This document shows, one piece after another, positions 1-10,361 of a DNA stretch of 22,820 nucleotides. The translations under genes and the position numbers were made by a program. Position 1 is the stretch's first letter; the number at the start of each line of letters is the position of its first letter. Where the stretch lies: positions 1 through 22,820 of the forward strand of contig NHZP01000140.1 of NCBI GenBank assembly GCA_003313425.1, written 5' to 3'. The stretch is from Pseudopyrenochaeta lycopersici (taxonomy: Eukaryota; Ascomycota; Dothideomycetes; Pleosporales; Pseudopyrenochaetaceae). The notes beneath the pieces are model-generated. The model searched no databases. It worked only from the letters and a program-made list of their open reading frames with translations, and was not told the origin of the DNA.

Positions 1-1720
1 TACTTTTAAGTATAGAAGTTTCTTCTCTGCGTTAATAACGCCTTTAATACTCTCTAACTAAGTCTTCTTAAGAATTATATTATATTAGTAAGTAGTTAAG
101 GTAACATACGTAGCTGCGTACTACTGTATTCCTCCTACGTCTAATAAAAATTTAGTAACGCATAATACTATACTCTTTTATTTATTTACCCCTTTAATCT
201 TAATAGGGAAGATCTTAATACGTAGTAAGTTTAAGTCCTTTATAAGTTTCTTACTTAATAAACAGTAGGTATAGTAACTGTTATTAATTATAGCAGTAGC
301 TAGTTATATAGAATTAATAATAATATTTACAGATATAAGTTTTATAGTTACTAGCTATAGTAAAAGTAACCTTATTATTTATATAGGGTTTTAAACTTAT
401 ACAGGCTCTAGCACACAACTTTATGCTAGAGCTACTCTTTTCCCTTATCTAAGGAGGATAGGGATTCTATTACTTATTTAGTAGTTACAGATATAATCTT
501 TATAAGTTTTACAGGTTTATTAACCTGTCTTATATAATAGCCTTCTTAGTTATTTAATAACTTTATTGTATACTAGGCTACTTAGTAGTCGTACAGACTA
601 CACCTTAAATAGGCGCTGTTCTCTTTTCTTTCTTAAACCTATTTACGTGTTCCTTAGAATTTTTTTTCTAGGTTTTGTATAGAGCTAGTAAGCTCTTACA
701 GAAGTTATCTAGTCTATCTTATTATTATCTCTTTAAGTTATTAGTTAGCTCTACGTGTTATACGCTTTACTTATATAGCTCTTACTTATAGTAATTCTCT
801 CTATAGCTCTTAAATTTTCCTAGGTTACCCTAGTCTATTATATAAACTCTTTATATATTTCTCTAAATAGTAGTTAATAACCTACTTAAGTCCTTAGTAG
901 CTTACTATTTAAGCTACTCTTAAGATAGTTAATCTTCTAAACGTAGCTTACGTTATCTAACCTAGCTTTAAAGAGCTTAAGGTTAAACACTTAGATATAA
1001 GGGTTAAATTCTATTCTTCCTTACTTAGTTATATAAAGGTATTTAAGGGCTTTCTCTCTTACTATAGGGTCCTTAAAGAAGTTATTAAGGTAGGACTATA
1101 GCTTAAGGAGGGATAGCGTTACTAGCTTATTTATAAGGTTTATTACATATAAGCTAAGGGCGTTAAACGCTTAGCCTGTTATACGAGTAATAACGTAATT
1201 CACTCTACTGTTATTATCTAGGTAGGCTACACAGTCTCTATACAGCTTTACTTAGACCTTTATTTTCTATTAAAGATATTACTTATATAAGCCTTTCTTA
1301 AAGACTTCTATATTTAGCAGTCTTAGTTTCCTAATCTCTTATATAGGAGAGTCTTACTATTCTATTAAAAAGGGGGTAGAGACTGTACATACTGTCTGTG
1401 CACTACTTAATTTAGCGACTAAGTTCTTTAGCTCCTAAACTTAGTTCTGCTATAATTTATACGGCTAGCTCTGCTATTAACTAGCTAACTCGTTAAGGCT
1501 GTCTTGTAAGGAGTTAACTGTTGCTAATAGATCTTCTACTAAGGGTTAGTTATTGCGTAGTTATTAGGGGTCGTGCTGATGCAACTAGTGTTGCTAAGGT
1601 ACGTGCTGGTGCAGCTAGTGTTGCTACTATCCTAAGGCTCCTGTCATCTGCATCTAGTGCTCTTGTTATTGTAGCTCGTACGCTTGTTAGTTTAAGGGCC
1701 CTTAGTGTCCGTCTATTATA
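1..1720 (-). pseudogene. Gypsy element A: RIP-degraded gag and protease start
   Basis: Reading the minus strand through TAG/TAA stops gives a continuous frame from about 1720 to 560. It holds a Gln/His-rich N-terminus, then a Retrotrans_gag-like stretch (KVKLYRDCVAYLDNNSRV, 'VITRITG', 'FKDPIVREKALKYL') at about 1330-900. Lower down, near 150-330, the frame reads 'IINNSYYTYCLLSKKLIKDL', which resembles the DxGC...LxxxL retropepsin of fungal Gypsy elements with the catalytic Asp mutated to Asn (codons at about 271-285). RT and integrase would lie left of the window. Gag normally forms the particle and the protease cleaves the polyprotein; this copy cannot do so because of dozens of stops. The first 200 or so bases of gag are far less mutated than the rest. 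Start codon not certain; an in-frame ATG lies near 1645. Confidence 0.7.
1562..1665. repeat. 30-bp imperfect tandem repeat in gag N-terminus
   Basis: Two to three copies of a 30-bp unit containing GCARCTAGTGTTGCTA can be seen, the third more diverged. In the minus-strand gag frame the unit encodes a Gln/His-rich decapeptide (QHxLHQHVP type). The repeat retains CpA and TpG, unlike the gag sequence below 1500, so it escaped most RIP. The open frame on the opposite strand here is a shadow of it. Confidence 0.6.
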
Positions 1721-1740
1721 TATATATATATATATTTTTT
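1714..1740. repeat. TA microsatellite followed by T run
   Basis: An uninterrupted TA run followed by eight or so T residues lies between the LTR of element A and its gag. It is a simple-sequence tract in the leader; no other function is visible. Confidence 0.8.
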
Positions 1741-1764
1741 TTAGGTTATTAATCTTTCTCCTTA

Positions 1765-2014
1765 TGTTATAGGCGAAGAGGCCTAACTAATGAGTGTGCA
1801 TTTGTCCTATACTACAGAAGGAGAAAGATAGAGAAGAAGTTACAGGTATCCTTAGAGGATATATATATATGTTCGTAGGAGCGAAGAGGAACGTGCTCCT
1901 CTAGCTGCTAACTTGTACGAGCTAATAAGAAAAGGGGGTAGAGGAGATTAAGGAGTTCTTTCCCCGTGCGATAGTAGCGAAGCCTCTCCTGCTTAAAGGG
2001 CGCAGCCCATTACA
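1765..2014 (-). mobile_element. LTR of family A, copy 1 (probable 5' LTR of element A)
   Basis: A 250-bp sequence beginning TGTTATAGGC and ending CCCATTACA, with imperfect terminal inverted repeats (TGTTATGGGC against TGTAATGGGC in the better preserved copy). It matches 10112-10361 over its full length with about eight differences by eye; most of these put A/T in this copy at CpA or TpG sites of the other. The flanks share only CTTA (1761-1764 and 2015-2018), not the 5-bp duplication seen at copy 2. On the minus strand a gag frame begins about 45 bp beyond the inner end, and the sequence on the other side is the integrase of element B. I therefore read it as the 5' LTR of element A rather than a solo LTR; no clear primer-binding site is visible. 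A TATATATATA tract lies near 1860. Confidence 0.7.
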
Positions 2015-5000
2015 CTTAGTAAGGGCTTTAACTACCTTTCTAAAATTAGGTCTGCTATCTACAGTAAGTATCCTTATTATACTCTAGTAATATAAGATTT
2101 CCTTATATAAAAACTTAGTAATAGTAGATAACTTATTATTAGCTATTACTCGTGCCTCTAGCTATCTACTAAGGTATTCTTATATAATTATAATAAATTT
2201 CTTTCCTTAATAATGCAGTATATAAATAACGTCTATAGTAACTTATTCCTATAACGCGTAATAGTAAGTATTTATTAGCATCTCTTACTTATAACTTAAT
2301 AATCTTTACTAGCACTACTTATATAATATAATTGTACGTCGCACCTCCTTATATATCCTTTCCTACTAGTATTATTAAGTAAGTATTAAATAAACGCTAT
2401 TTACTCCTCTATAACTAATCTATTAATATATTTCCTATATAGCTATAGTCTTAAGATTAGGATTATCTATAACTTAATAAATAGCTATATTCCTTATAGA
2501 CTTTTAGAAGAGATACTCTTCTTATATAAAGAAATTTATTACTCTCTTTTTCTATACTTAAAGTTGTACCCTTATAAGGCTTTTAGGCTTCTTAAATCTT
2601 ATTAAGAACTAAGTAATTACTTTAGACTTATCTAAGTATTACTTATTTAGTACCCTACTTATCTTAGTAGGTAAGGTAAACTTAAGGTTAGTAATTATAT
2701 TTTTAATAAAATCTTTAAGGTTATCTTTAGTCTTATCTAGCTATTCCTATCCTTCTAGCTTTAGGTAACGTAATAACGTATTAGTAACAGTATTCTTCTT
2801 TCTAGGAACATACTTAATATTAAAGTCCTAAGTAAGGATAGCTGCGAGCTACTTATTTTAGACTAACCTAGGGACGTTAGGCGATAATCTATTAAGTTAA
2901 TAAATAAGCGTCTAAGCGTCTGTTTTAATAGTAAAATATTATCTATATAGCTAAGTTCTAAATTTCTTTAACGCCTATAATACTACCTTATACTTAAGCT
3001 TTATTAAGTACTAGAGACTCTTAGCTTTTAACTAAATTATACTTTTAAATTAATATAGGTATCTCTTTCTATCTGCTTTAATCTGTTTAAGAGACGCGCC
3101 TGCGCCTTCCTTACTTACATCTACTACTATAAAAATTATACCTCTATTCTTATAGTTAGGACTTGCTAACGCTAGAGCTAAAGTAATATATTACTTTAAG
3201 GTATACATAGCCTCTTGTTAAGCCTTTTACTATATCTATTTAACGCTAGTTCTTATTAACTAGAATAGGGGCTTCGCGCGAATAGTAAAGCTAGGCACTT
3301 ATATCCTGTAGTAGACACAGATACCTATAAATACCCTTACTTCTTTTATATTTCTATATTCTAGCTAATCTAGAATCCTAGCTACTTTCTATTAATCTAG
3401 ATATCTCTCTTACGCAGTAACCTTATATCTAACTACCTCTAATCTAGAGACTCTCTAATAATACTTCTTACCTAAAATTATAGCTCTAGCTCTTTCTACG
3501 TTAGCTAGGGCCCTATTTAGCTGCTAAATATATTCTAATATATATCTTCTTACTCTAAGAAATACTTCTTCTCCTCTATAGTTAGTTTTAGGACTACTAG
3601 TAGTAATATTATCTATAAAAGGAATAGTATATAACTAATAATCCTTTATAATTTTTATAACTACTTACTAAAAGACTGTAACTAAGTTAGTCGCGCCTTA
3701 AACTATTATATAGTATTAAAGTAAACTAACTAGCGTATAAAAGGTAGTTATGTCTCTACTATCTAGATAAAGTATAATCTAGTTATATCCTAAGAATAGA
3801 TCTATAAGAGATAGAATATAATATCTACTAAAATACTTAGAGAATTTATCTACTATTAGAGGTAGATTAGCATCCCTAAGAGATACTGCGTTTATCTTAA
3901 TTAACTTAAGTATTATCTAATAACTCTTATCCTTCTTTTTAACTAGAAACTATAAGTTTCTATACTAACTAGCGCATCTTTCTAGTACCCCTTAATTAAG
4001 TCTATTATTAAATATTATAACTACCTCTTCCTTAATAGCTCGCGCTATTAGGAATAATTTTTCTTACTAAGCTTTATATTTAATAGTCTGTATCTTATAT
4101 AGAGGATATATATCCTTAATAATTTATCTTATCTTAGAGAAAGTAAAGGCGATCGCGCCTTCTCTGTTTATTAACATTTTAATAAATAACTGAACTTCTA
4201 ATTTTATTAACTTAGATCTAAACTTTTATAAGGCTAGCTTTTTTAGTATTAATCTTATACTTTATAGGAATACTATATATCTACACTTAAAAAGGCAATT
4301 AAAAGGTCTAATATTAGGAGGTCTTAGACTTTTTCTTAAGAGTTATAGTTTAATAGTATATTACTTCTAATCCTTACGCCTAAACTCCTTAATATCTAAT
4401 ACTGTAGGAATATCTATAGGTTATACCTTATTAGCTACCCTCTTATATAAAGTATTAACCTAACTATCTATGCACTTCCTTCTCTTTTCCTATTACGCCT
4501 AATAGTTAAGTTTACATATAACTAAAAAAGACTCTAATTCTTATATAGCTAAAGGATCCTTAGAGGCTCTAACTGTATAGCTTATTACTTACTTTACCTA
4601 TTCTTTAAATTACTACTTATTATTAGTTATAAAAATAAGTAAAAATTTACTAAATCTAATAGAAGCTTTTATAAACTTAGCCTCCTAAATATACTTAACT
4701 TAAGTATAAGATAAATAAGATTCTAAACTAAAATACTGTCTTAGGTATCTTCTACTTAAATCTAGACACTCCTCCCTAGAAAGGGTGTCTACTACGTGTT
4801 TTCTTTATCTTTAGGAGTTAGTATATAGTCTCTTAGATACAGCGGAGCAGGATTAGAGACTATAAAGACAGCGTTTCTGTCTCTATTCTTAGAAATAATC
4901 CTGCACGTAATCCTTCTATATACGTTATACTAAATTAATAACTTTACTAAAGCGCACTAAGGTCTACCTAAAATCGCTAATCTTATTAGGTTTTAAATAA

Positions 5001-6640
5001 TCCTAAAGTAACTAATAATAGTTACCTCTCCTACTTTAACTAGGACACTCTACGCAGTTCTTATAAAAGGATTAGTGCTTCTATTTATAGTAACTACTCT
5101 ATCTTAATATAAGCTACCTTACTTATAGTCTTTATATGTAAGCTTTAATACCTTAGCTGTACTATATCTTAAAAGGTTTATCTGTGCGCTAGTGTTAATA
5201 AGATACTTTACTATATACCTATTAAATAAGGCCTAGTAGGTTAGAAGGTTATACTGCACGTAGGCTATGCCTATCTTCTTTTAAATTATTATAGCTTCTT
5301 ATTTAGTAGGATTAACTAAAGCTTTATACTAAGTATTATATATTCCTAAGGCCTTATGCCTAGTTTAGGTATTAAAAGTCCTAAATTATATTAAGTTAAG
5401 CCCTAAATTTAGTCCTTTTTTAAAACTAACAGTCTCTTCTTAATTTAATTTAACCTTTTCTTTATTAGAAAAATGCCTCTAAACATCCCTAATAATATAG
5501 GCGGACGCAGGGTTGTGCAAGGTAAGGCACTGCGGTGTCAGCTAATCAGGTTCTAGCAGGTCTCGCTTAGCTAACCTAGCGATTGCTAATTAGCTGGCCA
5601 GCCTAATACTTAATTCTACAGCGTTTACGCTAGCTAATAACGCAGCAGGCTTATTAATTGCTTTTAATATATTTCTAACTTATTTTTAAAGCTAATATTA
5701 GCTTATAAGGTCCCTAAAAGTTATACTACGCACCTCCTAACGCAGTATAGTAGTAGTAATATAGTTTAGATACAGGCCTAGCAAATAATAGAGCTTTATG
5801 TTAGTAAGGCTGTTATTCTAGTTCTTCTTTTTCTTATTCTAACTAATAAATTTAGGCTTAGCTTTTAAATTCTAAAAGTTTCTATTATTATCTAGAGGCT
5901 ATATTAGAGAGAATAGCTTATTATAGGCTTAACTAGCGAATAGAATTAGCTCTACTTATTTAAATTCTTTAATATTTATTAGTTTAAATATAGTATTACC
6001 TCTTATAGTAGGTATATAATAGTCTTTAATTATAGCTTACTTTAGTTACTTAGAATAAGGAGGTTTATTAGAAGCTTACTTCTGTACTTTACTCTACCTA
6101 ACTTTCTTAAGAACTAGATCTTTCCTAACATTCTAACGCGTTTAAGAGCGTGTTACTATATAAGTTAAGCTAGTATTTACTACTCCTTCCTTAAAAGTAC
6201 TAAGAATAATATCCTAAGATATAACCTTATTAAGGGTAAAACACGCCTTAGTTAAGCCTCTTAGTAATATCCTAATATTCTAAAAGTTTAGAAGATCCTT
6301 AGCTAGGCTTATAGCTACCCTACTATAACTATCTTCTGTAATTATATTTGTATTAGGACTAACTACCTTCTGTTACTGCGCAGCTAGTAGTCTAAGCTTT
6401 TAATATTAAGCAGACCTTAAGTCTACTCTATTAAACTTCTCTAGATATACTACTAACGCTAGCTAATCTAGGATATTATTAGTAACTCTGTAATACTCCT
6501 AAATTTTTTATTTTAACTAATAGAGCTGTAGCGTTTAAGGTGTAGTTCCTTAGATTTGCCCTAACCTCTTATGCGAAGGACTAAAATAGTAAGTCTTATA
6601 TCTAACTTCTCTATTCTACTTAAAGCTAATCTAGCTAAGA
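2015..6640 (-). pseudogene. Gypsy element B: pol relic (protease region, RT, RNase H, integrase)
   Basis: On the minus strand, read through RIP stops, the order is typical Ty3/Gypsy pol. The reverse transcriptase runs from about 4200 to 3330: 'SLIDLFLGYNQI'-like block, then 'PFIDNI' at 3605-3622, which corresponds to the catalytic FxDD box with Asp to Asn, then 'VERARAIILGKKYY'. RNase H follows at about 3250-2700, including 'IKTDAQTLIYQLN'. Integrase occupies about 2690-2015 and stops at 'LTVDSRPNFRKVVKALTK', the second-Asp region of the core, where element A's LTR begins. Between 6640 and 4300 lies a protease/linker region I cannot divide further; its 5500-5680 part keeps many CpA/TpG sites. 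The enzyme would copy RNA into DNA and integrate it; all catalytic parts here are dead. Confidence 0.8.
5500..5680. other. Patch of low RIP inside element B
   Basis: About 180 bases with ordinary CpA/TpG content (for example GGTTGTGCAAGG and GCGGTGTCAGC) stand between saturated stretches on both sides. The minus-strand frame stays coding-like through it ('ALLASVNAVELSIRLASQLA'), so it looks like part of the element rather than an insertion. Confidence 0.5.
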
Positions 6641-7854
6641 TATAAAAGCAGCTAATATAGCTTATATTCTCTTGTAATGTAACTAGGGAGGTTACACATA
6701 TTACAAGTATTTTAATATTTATAGCCTTAGATAGTAATTGCGCCTTACTAAGGATTTAAGCTGTGAGGAGCTATTATTACGTAAGAGCTATTATTCCTTT
6801 CTAATAGTAGCTGCTTAGTATTATCTCTTAAGATAACTTAGCTAATAAAGTACGCGTACGTAGCTAGGTTCCTTAGAATCTAACCTAGTTTAGGATAAAC
6901 TATTATCTTGTTAACCTTAGCTAGGCTAATCTTCTAGTCGCTAAGGGCTAAAATAAGGTCTTAAACCTCTAGATCTACACTAGGTAGAAGAGTAGGCTTA
7001 GCTTCCTCTTAAACCTTACTTTTCTTATAGTTATTAACTGCATCCTTTAGTTACTTAGCTATTAATATTTTCTTTTCTTAATCTAGGATCTAGTGTGTAA
7101 GCTTAGCCTCTCTTTCTGTATAGCTAGGGGATATCTATTTTATCCTCTCTCTTTAGTAGTATACGCGCTTAAGATACGTGTAAATCTTCTTAATATTAAA
7201 ACTCTCTAGCTTATCTAGAATTAGTCCTTTATATATATAGATAAAGATTATATCCTAGTCTTCTCTTAGGAGGCCTCTAGCGAAAAAGAAGCTAGCTTCT
7301 GTCTTATGCAGCTGGCCTGTCTTAATGCAAGCGTTACTGTACGCCGCGAAGTTAGTTAAATACTTAGATAGCCCTAGGAATCTTCTTAACGTCTCAGAAA
7401 CATAGGTCTCTAGGAACGCTCGCGTTCCTATGCGTTAAGCTACATCTTAATTATGCTAATACTCTTTTATTACTTCTTAAAGCTTCTTCTAATGTAGTGC
7501 CCTATATAGCCTTATTTTCTTAATAAAGCTTCTGCATATAGTGTTATAGAAATCTAGAAGGATTCTTATCTTTTAATAGTCGTTATAGCCGCTATTATCT
7601 GCCTAGCAATTAAAGTTATCTAGGAACTTAGTAACGTCTTTTCCTGTAAATAGAAAGTCTTTCCTCGCTGGCCTTATAGGCACGAGTACTTTGCTAGTAT
7701 CCATAGTGTGTTTCTTAATGACCTTAATAGCAGGCGTAAGATCTGATCTAAATAACAGCGAATCTGGTGTTGATTTAGCTATGAGGATGGCTGAAGGCTG
7801 AATCCTGAATAGGCTGCTGCAGCCCTTCGGTATAACTGAATAAGGAGACTGCAA
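6640..7854 (-). pseudogene. Gypsy element B: gag relic with zinc knuckle
   Basis: The minus-strand frame is open from 7854 to 7603, with an ATG at 7704 starting MDTSKVLVPIRPARKDFLF and continuing 'TGKDVTKFLDNFNC', the usual fungal gag N-terminal motif. The upstream 50 codons have no ATG and may be leader. After the first TAG the frame goes on through RIP stops ('IRILLDFYNTICRSF', 'GTRAFLETYVSETLRRFLGL', 'HKTEASFFFARGLL'). Near 6664-6705 lies a CX2CX4HX4C zinc knuckle whose His and last Cys have become Tyr, both reachable by C to T/G to A change. Gag would package element RNA. Mutation density rises steadily from the nearly clean 5' end to the saturated 3' end. Confidence 0.75.
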
Positions 7855-8031
7855 CTACTAGGCAGTTCCTTACTAACGCTAATAATTAACTAAAATCTAA
7901 TACTGTACTACTTCTAAATTGTTTCCTAATCGTTTATAGCTGTTCTCGTTTCTGTTTTCTATTATCTTATTCTTATTCTTATTCTTCTACTACTAAGTTA
8001 GCTTCCGCTTATCTTATAGGAAGTCTTAATT
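7855..8031 (-). other. Leader between LTR and gag of element B
   Basis: No gene is seen. On the minus strand it is purine-rich with an AATAAG repeat tract (about 7965-7985). A primer-binding site would be expected just inside the LTR at about 8031, but the sequence there (AATTAAGACTTCC) does not begin with the usual TGG, so the site is unassigned. Confidence 0.4.
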
Positions 8032-8693
8032 TGTCATAGTAAGATAACAAGGATACAGCCTCAACAGAGCTGGTCCCTGTCAACTCTTAGCTCTAAAAAT
8101 GTAGAGAGGCTGGCCGCAACAGCGCCATCCCTCTCTAAGGTTCCGAAGGCTGGCCGTAACAGCGCCATCCCTCTCAAAGGTTTATCAGGGTCAAACAGAC
8201 ACCCAGCTCTTTCTAGGTAATCCTATAATCTCTGTATCGCAATGTAGCGCTCTTATATTTATGTTTTTAACGTTAACAGTTTAATACTATATAGGCTCTT
8301 TCTGCTCTTATTAGCTATAGCCTAACCAGAACAGACCGTTGCGCCCCTTAGGCTTCGCCATTATTTGTAGAGTTAACAAGGTGGTTCGGCACAATCCCGC
8401 AGTTCTGGTGTTGTGAATGAGAGGTAACGTTAGAATCAAACGTGCGTGAATAACAGGAGCAGCCCTGCCTGTGCAGTCTGCCAGAAACGAAGGTAAGTAT
8501 AGAGCCTGATTAAAAGTAATAAACAAAATGGTCTGAAATCTTATTGAATTAACGTAGCTAATGCACTAGCTACTTTGCAAAATCTTAGTTTTGAAGTGAA
8601 TTATCGTGGTGTGTGGTGCATGGTGCATCACGTTTGGTGCATGATGTTGAGATCTCTTGCATCTCCAAGTTTTATCACTAAATTTCGCTGACA
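8032..8693 (-). mobile_element. Probable 5' LTR of Gypsy element B
   Basis: A 662-bp stretch with ordinary dinucleotide content, bounded on the plus strand by TGTCATAG at 8032 and GCTGACA ending at 8693, so the termini form a TGTCA...TGACA inverted pair. It lies upstream (minus strand) of gag, where a 5' LTR is expected. It carries a CTATATAG TATA-like site near 8290 and the 40-bp tandem repeat. The partner 3' LTR is missing because the element's 3' end is cut off near 2015, so the ends cannot be confirmed by comparison and the outer duplication (AAGGA would be predicted) cannot be tested. An open frame at 8311-8526 (minus) inside it has no recognisable product. Confidence 0.45.
8107..8186. 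repeat. 40-bp direct tandem repeat, two copies
   Basis: Units at 8107-8146 and 8147-8186 share GGCTGGCCG then AACAGCGCCATCCCTCTC and differ at only a few bases. The unit is GC-rich and unmutated by RIP. In an LTR such repeats commonly lie in the U3 promoter part; that role is inferred. Confidence 0.8.
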
Positions 8694-8802
8694 AAGGAAA
8701 CCCATCATCACCTGATTACCCAGGTACCCTGTGCAACGGCATAATAGTAGTACGTACCTTATAAGAGCTACCTTATAGCCCTACTATTACTACTAATATA
8801 AT
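8694..8802. other. Sharp composition boundary and hairpin before the first minisatellite
   Basis: Bases 8694-8740 have ordinary composition; from 8741 the sequence becomes TpA-rich at once. TAATAGTAG (8742-8750) and CTACTATTA (8781-8789) form a perfect 9-bp inverted repeat just outside the first array. No gene is seen. The boundary may be the edge of the unit that carries the array. Confidence 0.5.
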
Positions 8803-9104
8803 AAACTCTTATAAACTCCTCTAAGCTCCTAGGCCTATCTAAACTCTTACTAACTTTTCTAAACTCCTATAAACTCTTGTAAGCTCCTAGGCCTATCTAA
8901 ACTCTTACTAACTCTTACTAACTCTTATAAACTCCTATAAACTCTTATAAGCTCTTAGGCCTATCTAAACTCATACTAACTCTTATAAACTCCTATAAAC
9001 TCCTGTAAGCTCCTAGGCCTATCTAAACTCTTATAACTCTAGTTAACTCTTATAAACTCTTATAAACTCCTATAAATTCCTGCTAACTCTTACTAACTCC
9101 TATA
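8803..9104 (+). repeat. Minisatellite array 1
   Basis: Tandem 10-bp modules of the type AAACTCCTAT/AAACTCTTAT with the spacer GCTCCTAGGCCTATCT. The GGCC landmark occurs at 8832, 8890, 8958 and 9016, giving spacings 58, 68 and 58. It is therefore the same 58-bp higher-order unit as array 4, in the opposite orientation. The array is immediately left of the DUF6589-type relic. Confidence 0.9.
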
Positions 9105-9314
9105 CTAGTTAGGGTGCTAATAGTATATAGAGCGAATTATTAAAGTAAGCGCATAACCCTTAGGCTATTATTACGTATAATAATATTAATTTTATAGATT
9201 AAAAACAGTATAAATAAGCTAGCTACACTCCTATATACCGCTCTTTTATAACTACTATATATATTATCTGCGATAATATACCTATAACTAGGCTTACTTT
9301 AAGCATATATAATC

Positions 9315-9690
9315 TGTGGAGGAAAAAGGGAGAGCTTGGTAACAGTTACCCAGGTGATCTATGAGATGGACCACTGTTTTGTCTAGGAGGCTTTGAGAGC
9401 CAGCTATATAAAGGAGAGCTGAGCACGGCCTATTACAGGGGCCATTATACGGTAGGAGCGTGAGCAGCGTGTACGCGTGCGCGAGCGCGCACGTGATCGC
9501 GCACGTGAGTCTACCTTCAGGTGTCTCCTGCGTGAGCTTGCCCATCAGCTTGCACGTGAGCGCGCACGTGAGCGCGTACGTGAGCGCGCCCTTGAATGCA
9601 CACAAAAGACGTGTCTCTCCAGGGTAAGCTCCTACGTCAGCGCGCACGTGAGCCTACCGTACCCCAGGTCACAGCGCGTTGTTTGCAACA
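9315..9690. mobile_element. Solo LTR, family C, with perfect 5-bp target duplication
   Basis: A 376-bp sequence beginning TGTGGAGG and ending TTGCAACA, flanked on both sides by TAATC (9310-9314 and 9691-9695). Its base composition is normal and CpA/TpG-rich, so it arrived after the surrounding sequence was RIPed. A good TATA box (TATATAAAG, 9405-9413) is present in the plus direction. Downstream is a run of GCGCACGTGAGC-like repeats. Both long open frames seen here on the two strands are by-products of this GC-rich repeat. No second LTR or internal region is present in the window. It interrupts the DUF6589-type relic, whose frame is continuous across the target site. Confidence 0.8.
9470..9652. 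repeat. CACGTG-rich short repeats in the family C LTR
   Basis: Five CACGTG palindromes occur at 9490, 9502, 9553, 9565 and 9645, plus TACGTG and variant copies, within repeated GCGCACGTGAGC units. CACGTG is the classic E-box/bHLH site, so regulation by such factors is possible. The repeats lie 75-245 bp downstream of the TATA box, that is inside the presumed transcript, so they could equally be a structured RNA region. Confidence 0.6.
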
Positions 9691-10111
9691 TAATCTAACT
9701 GTACTCTTAGGCTTACGAGATATTATTCTTAGTCTAGGTATAACTAGATCTAATAAGATTAGGCCCTAGATATTACAGAGTCTTATTACAGACGCTATTA
9801 AGCAGCTATATAAAGCTGCTATATCCTAGGTATTTTTAAGAGAGTAAGAGTTTTAGTACCTAGAGTTTCCTATAATAGAGAGACTTCCTCCCTATAAGAC
9901 TAAGTTTTTCTAGTTTATAAGTATTATAGTAGATAAGAGTACTATTAAAGGAACGTACGTAGTTTATAATAGTATTTTTTTATAATAATTATACCTAGAC
10001 GCGTCTAGTTAACCTAATATCTCTAATAATTTCTCTAGTTACCTGTTCCTTATCTATAGCAACTAGCTTACTACGTACTATATCTATGTAGTTAAAGAGG
10101 AGTAATATTAT

Positions 10112-10361
10112 TGTTATGGGCGAAGAGGCCTGACTAACGAGTGTGCATTTGTCCTATACTACAGAAGGAGAAAGATAGAGAAGAGGTTACAGGTATCCTT
10201 AGAGGATATATATATATGATCGTACGAGCGAAGAGGAACGTGCTCCTCTGGCTGCTAACTTGTACGAGCTAATAAGAAAAGGGGGCAGAGGAGATTAAGG
10301 AGTTCTTTCCCCGTGCGATAGTAGCGAAGCCTCTCCTGCTTAAAGGGCGCAGCCCATTACA
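10112..10361. mobile_element. Solo LTR, family A, copy 2, with perfect 5-bp target duplication
   Basis: A 250-bp near-identical copy of the LTR at 1765-2014, flanked on both sides by ATTAT (10107-10111 and 10362-10366). It begins TGTTATGGGC and ends GCCCATTACA. It keeps more CpA/TpG sites than copy 1. Because it carries its own duplication and lies alone in the DUF6589-type relic it is a solo LTR, presumably left by recombination between the two LTRs of a full element. Removing it with one ATTAT leaves the host frame continuous (GAG TAA TAT TAT ACT AGT CGT). Confidence 0.85.

Noticed and set aside
1521..1772. 83-residue open frame on the plus strand
   Set aside because: It is antisense to the Gln/His repeat of the element A gag and ends in the TA microsatellite; no recognisable product.
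8311..8526. 71-residue open frame on the minus strand
   Set aside because: Lies inside the probable LTR of element B, lacks an ATG start at its end and shows no known motif; openness is explained by lack of RIP.
9294..9698. Overlapping open frames on both strands
   Set aside because: Both are produced by the GC-rich CACGTG repeats of the family C solo LTR; products are Arg/Ala/Thr repeats.
1765..10361. A single 8.6-kb LTR retrotransposon bounded by the two family A LTRs
   Set aside because: The right copy has its own ATTAT duplication on both sides, the outer flanks do not match, and the interval contains other elements, arrays and a DUF6589 relic.
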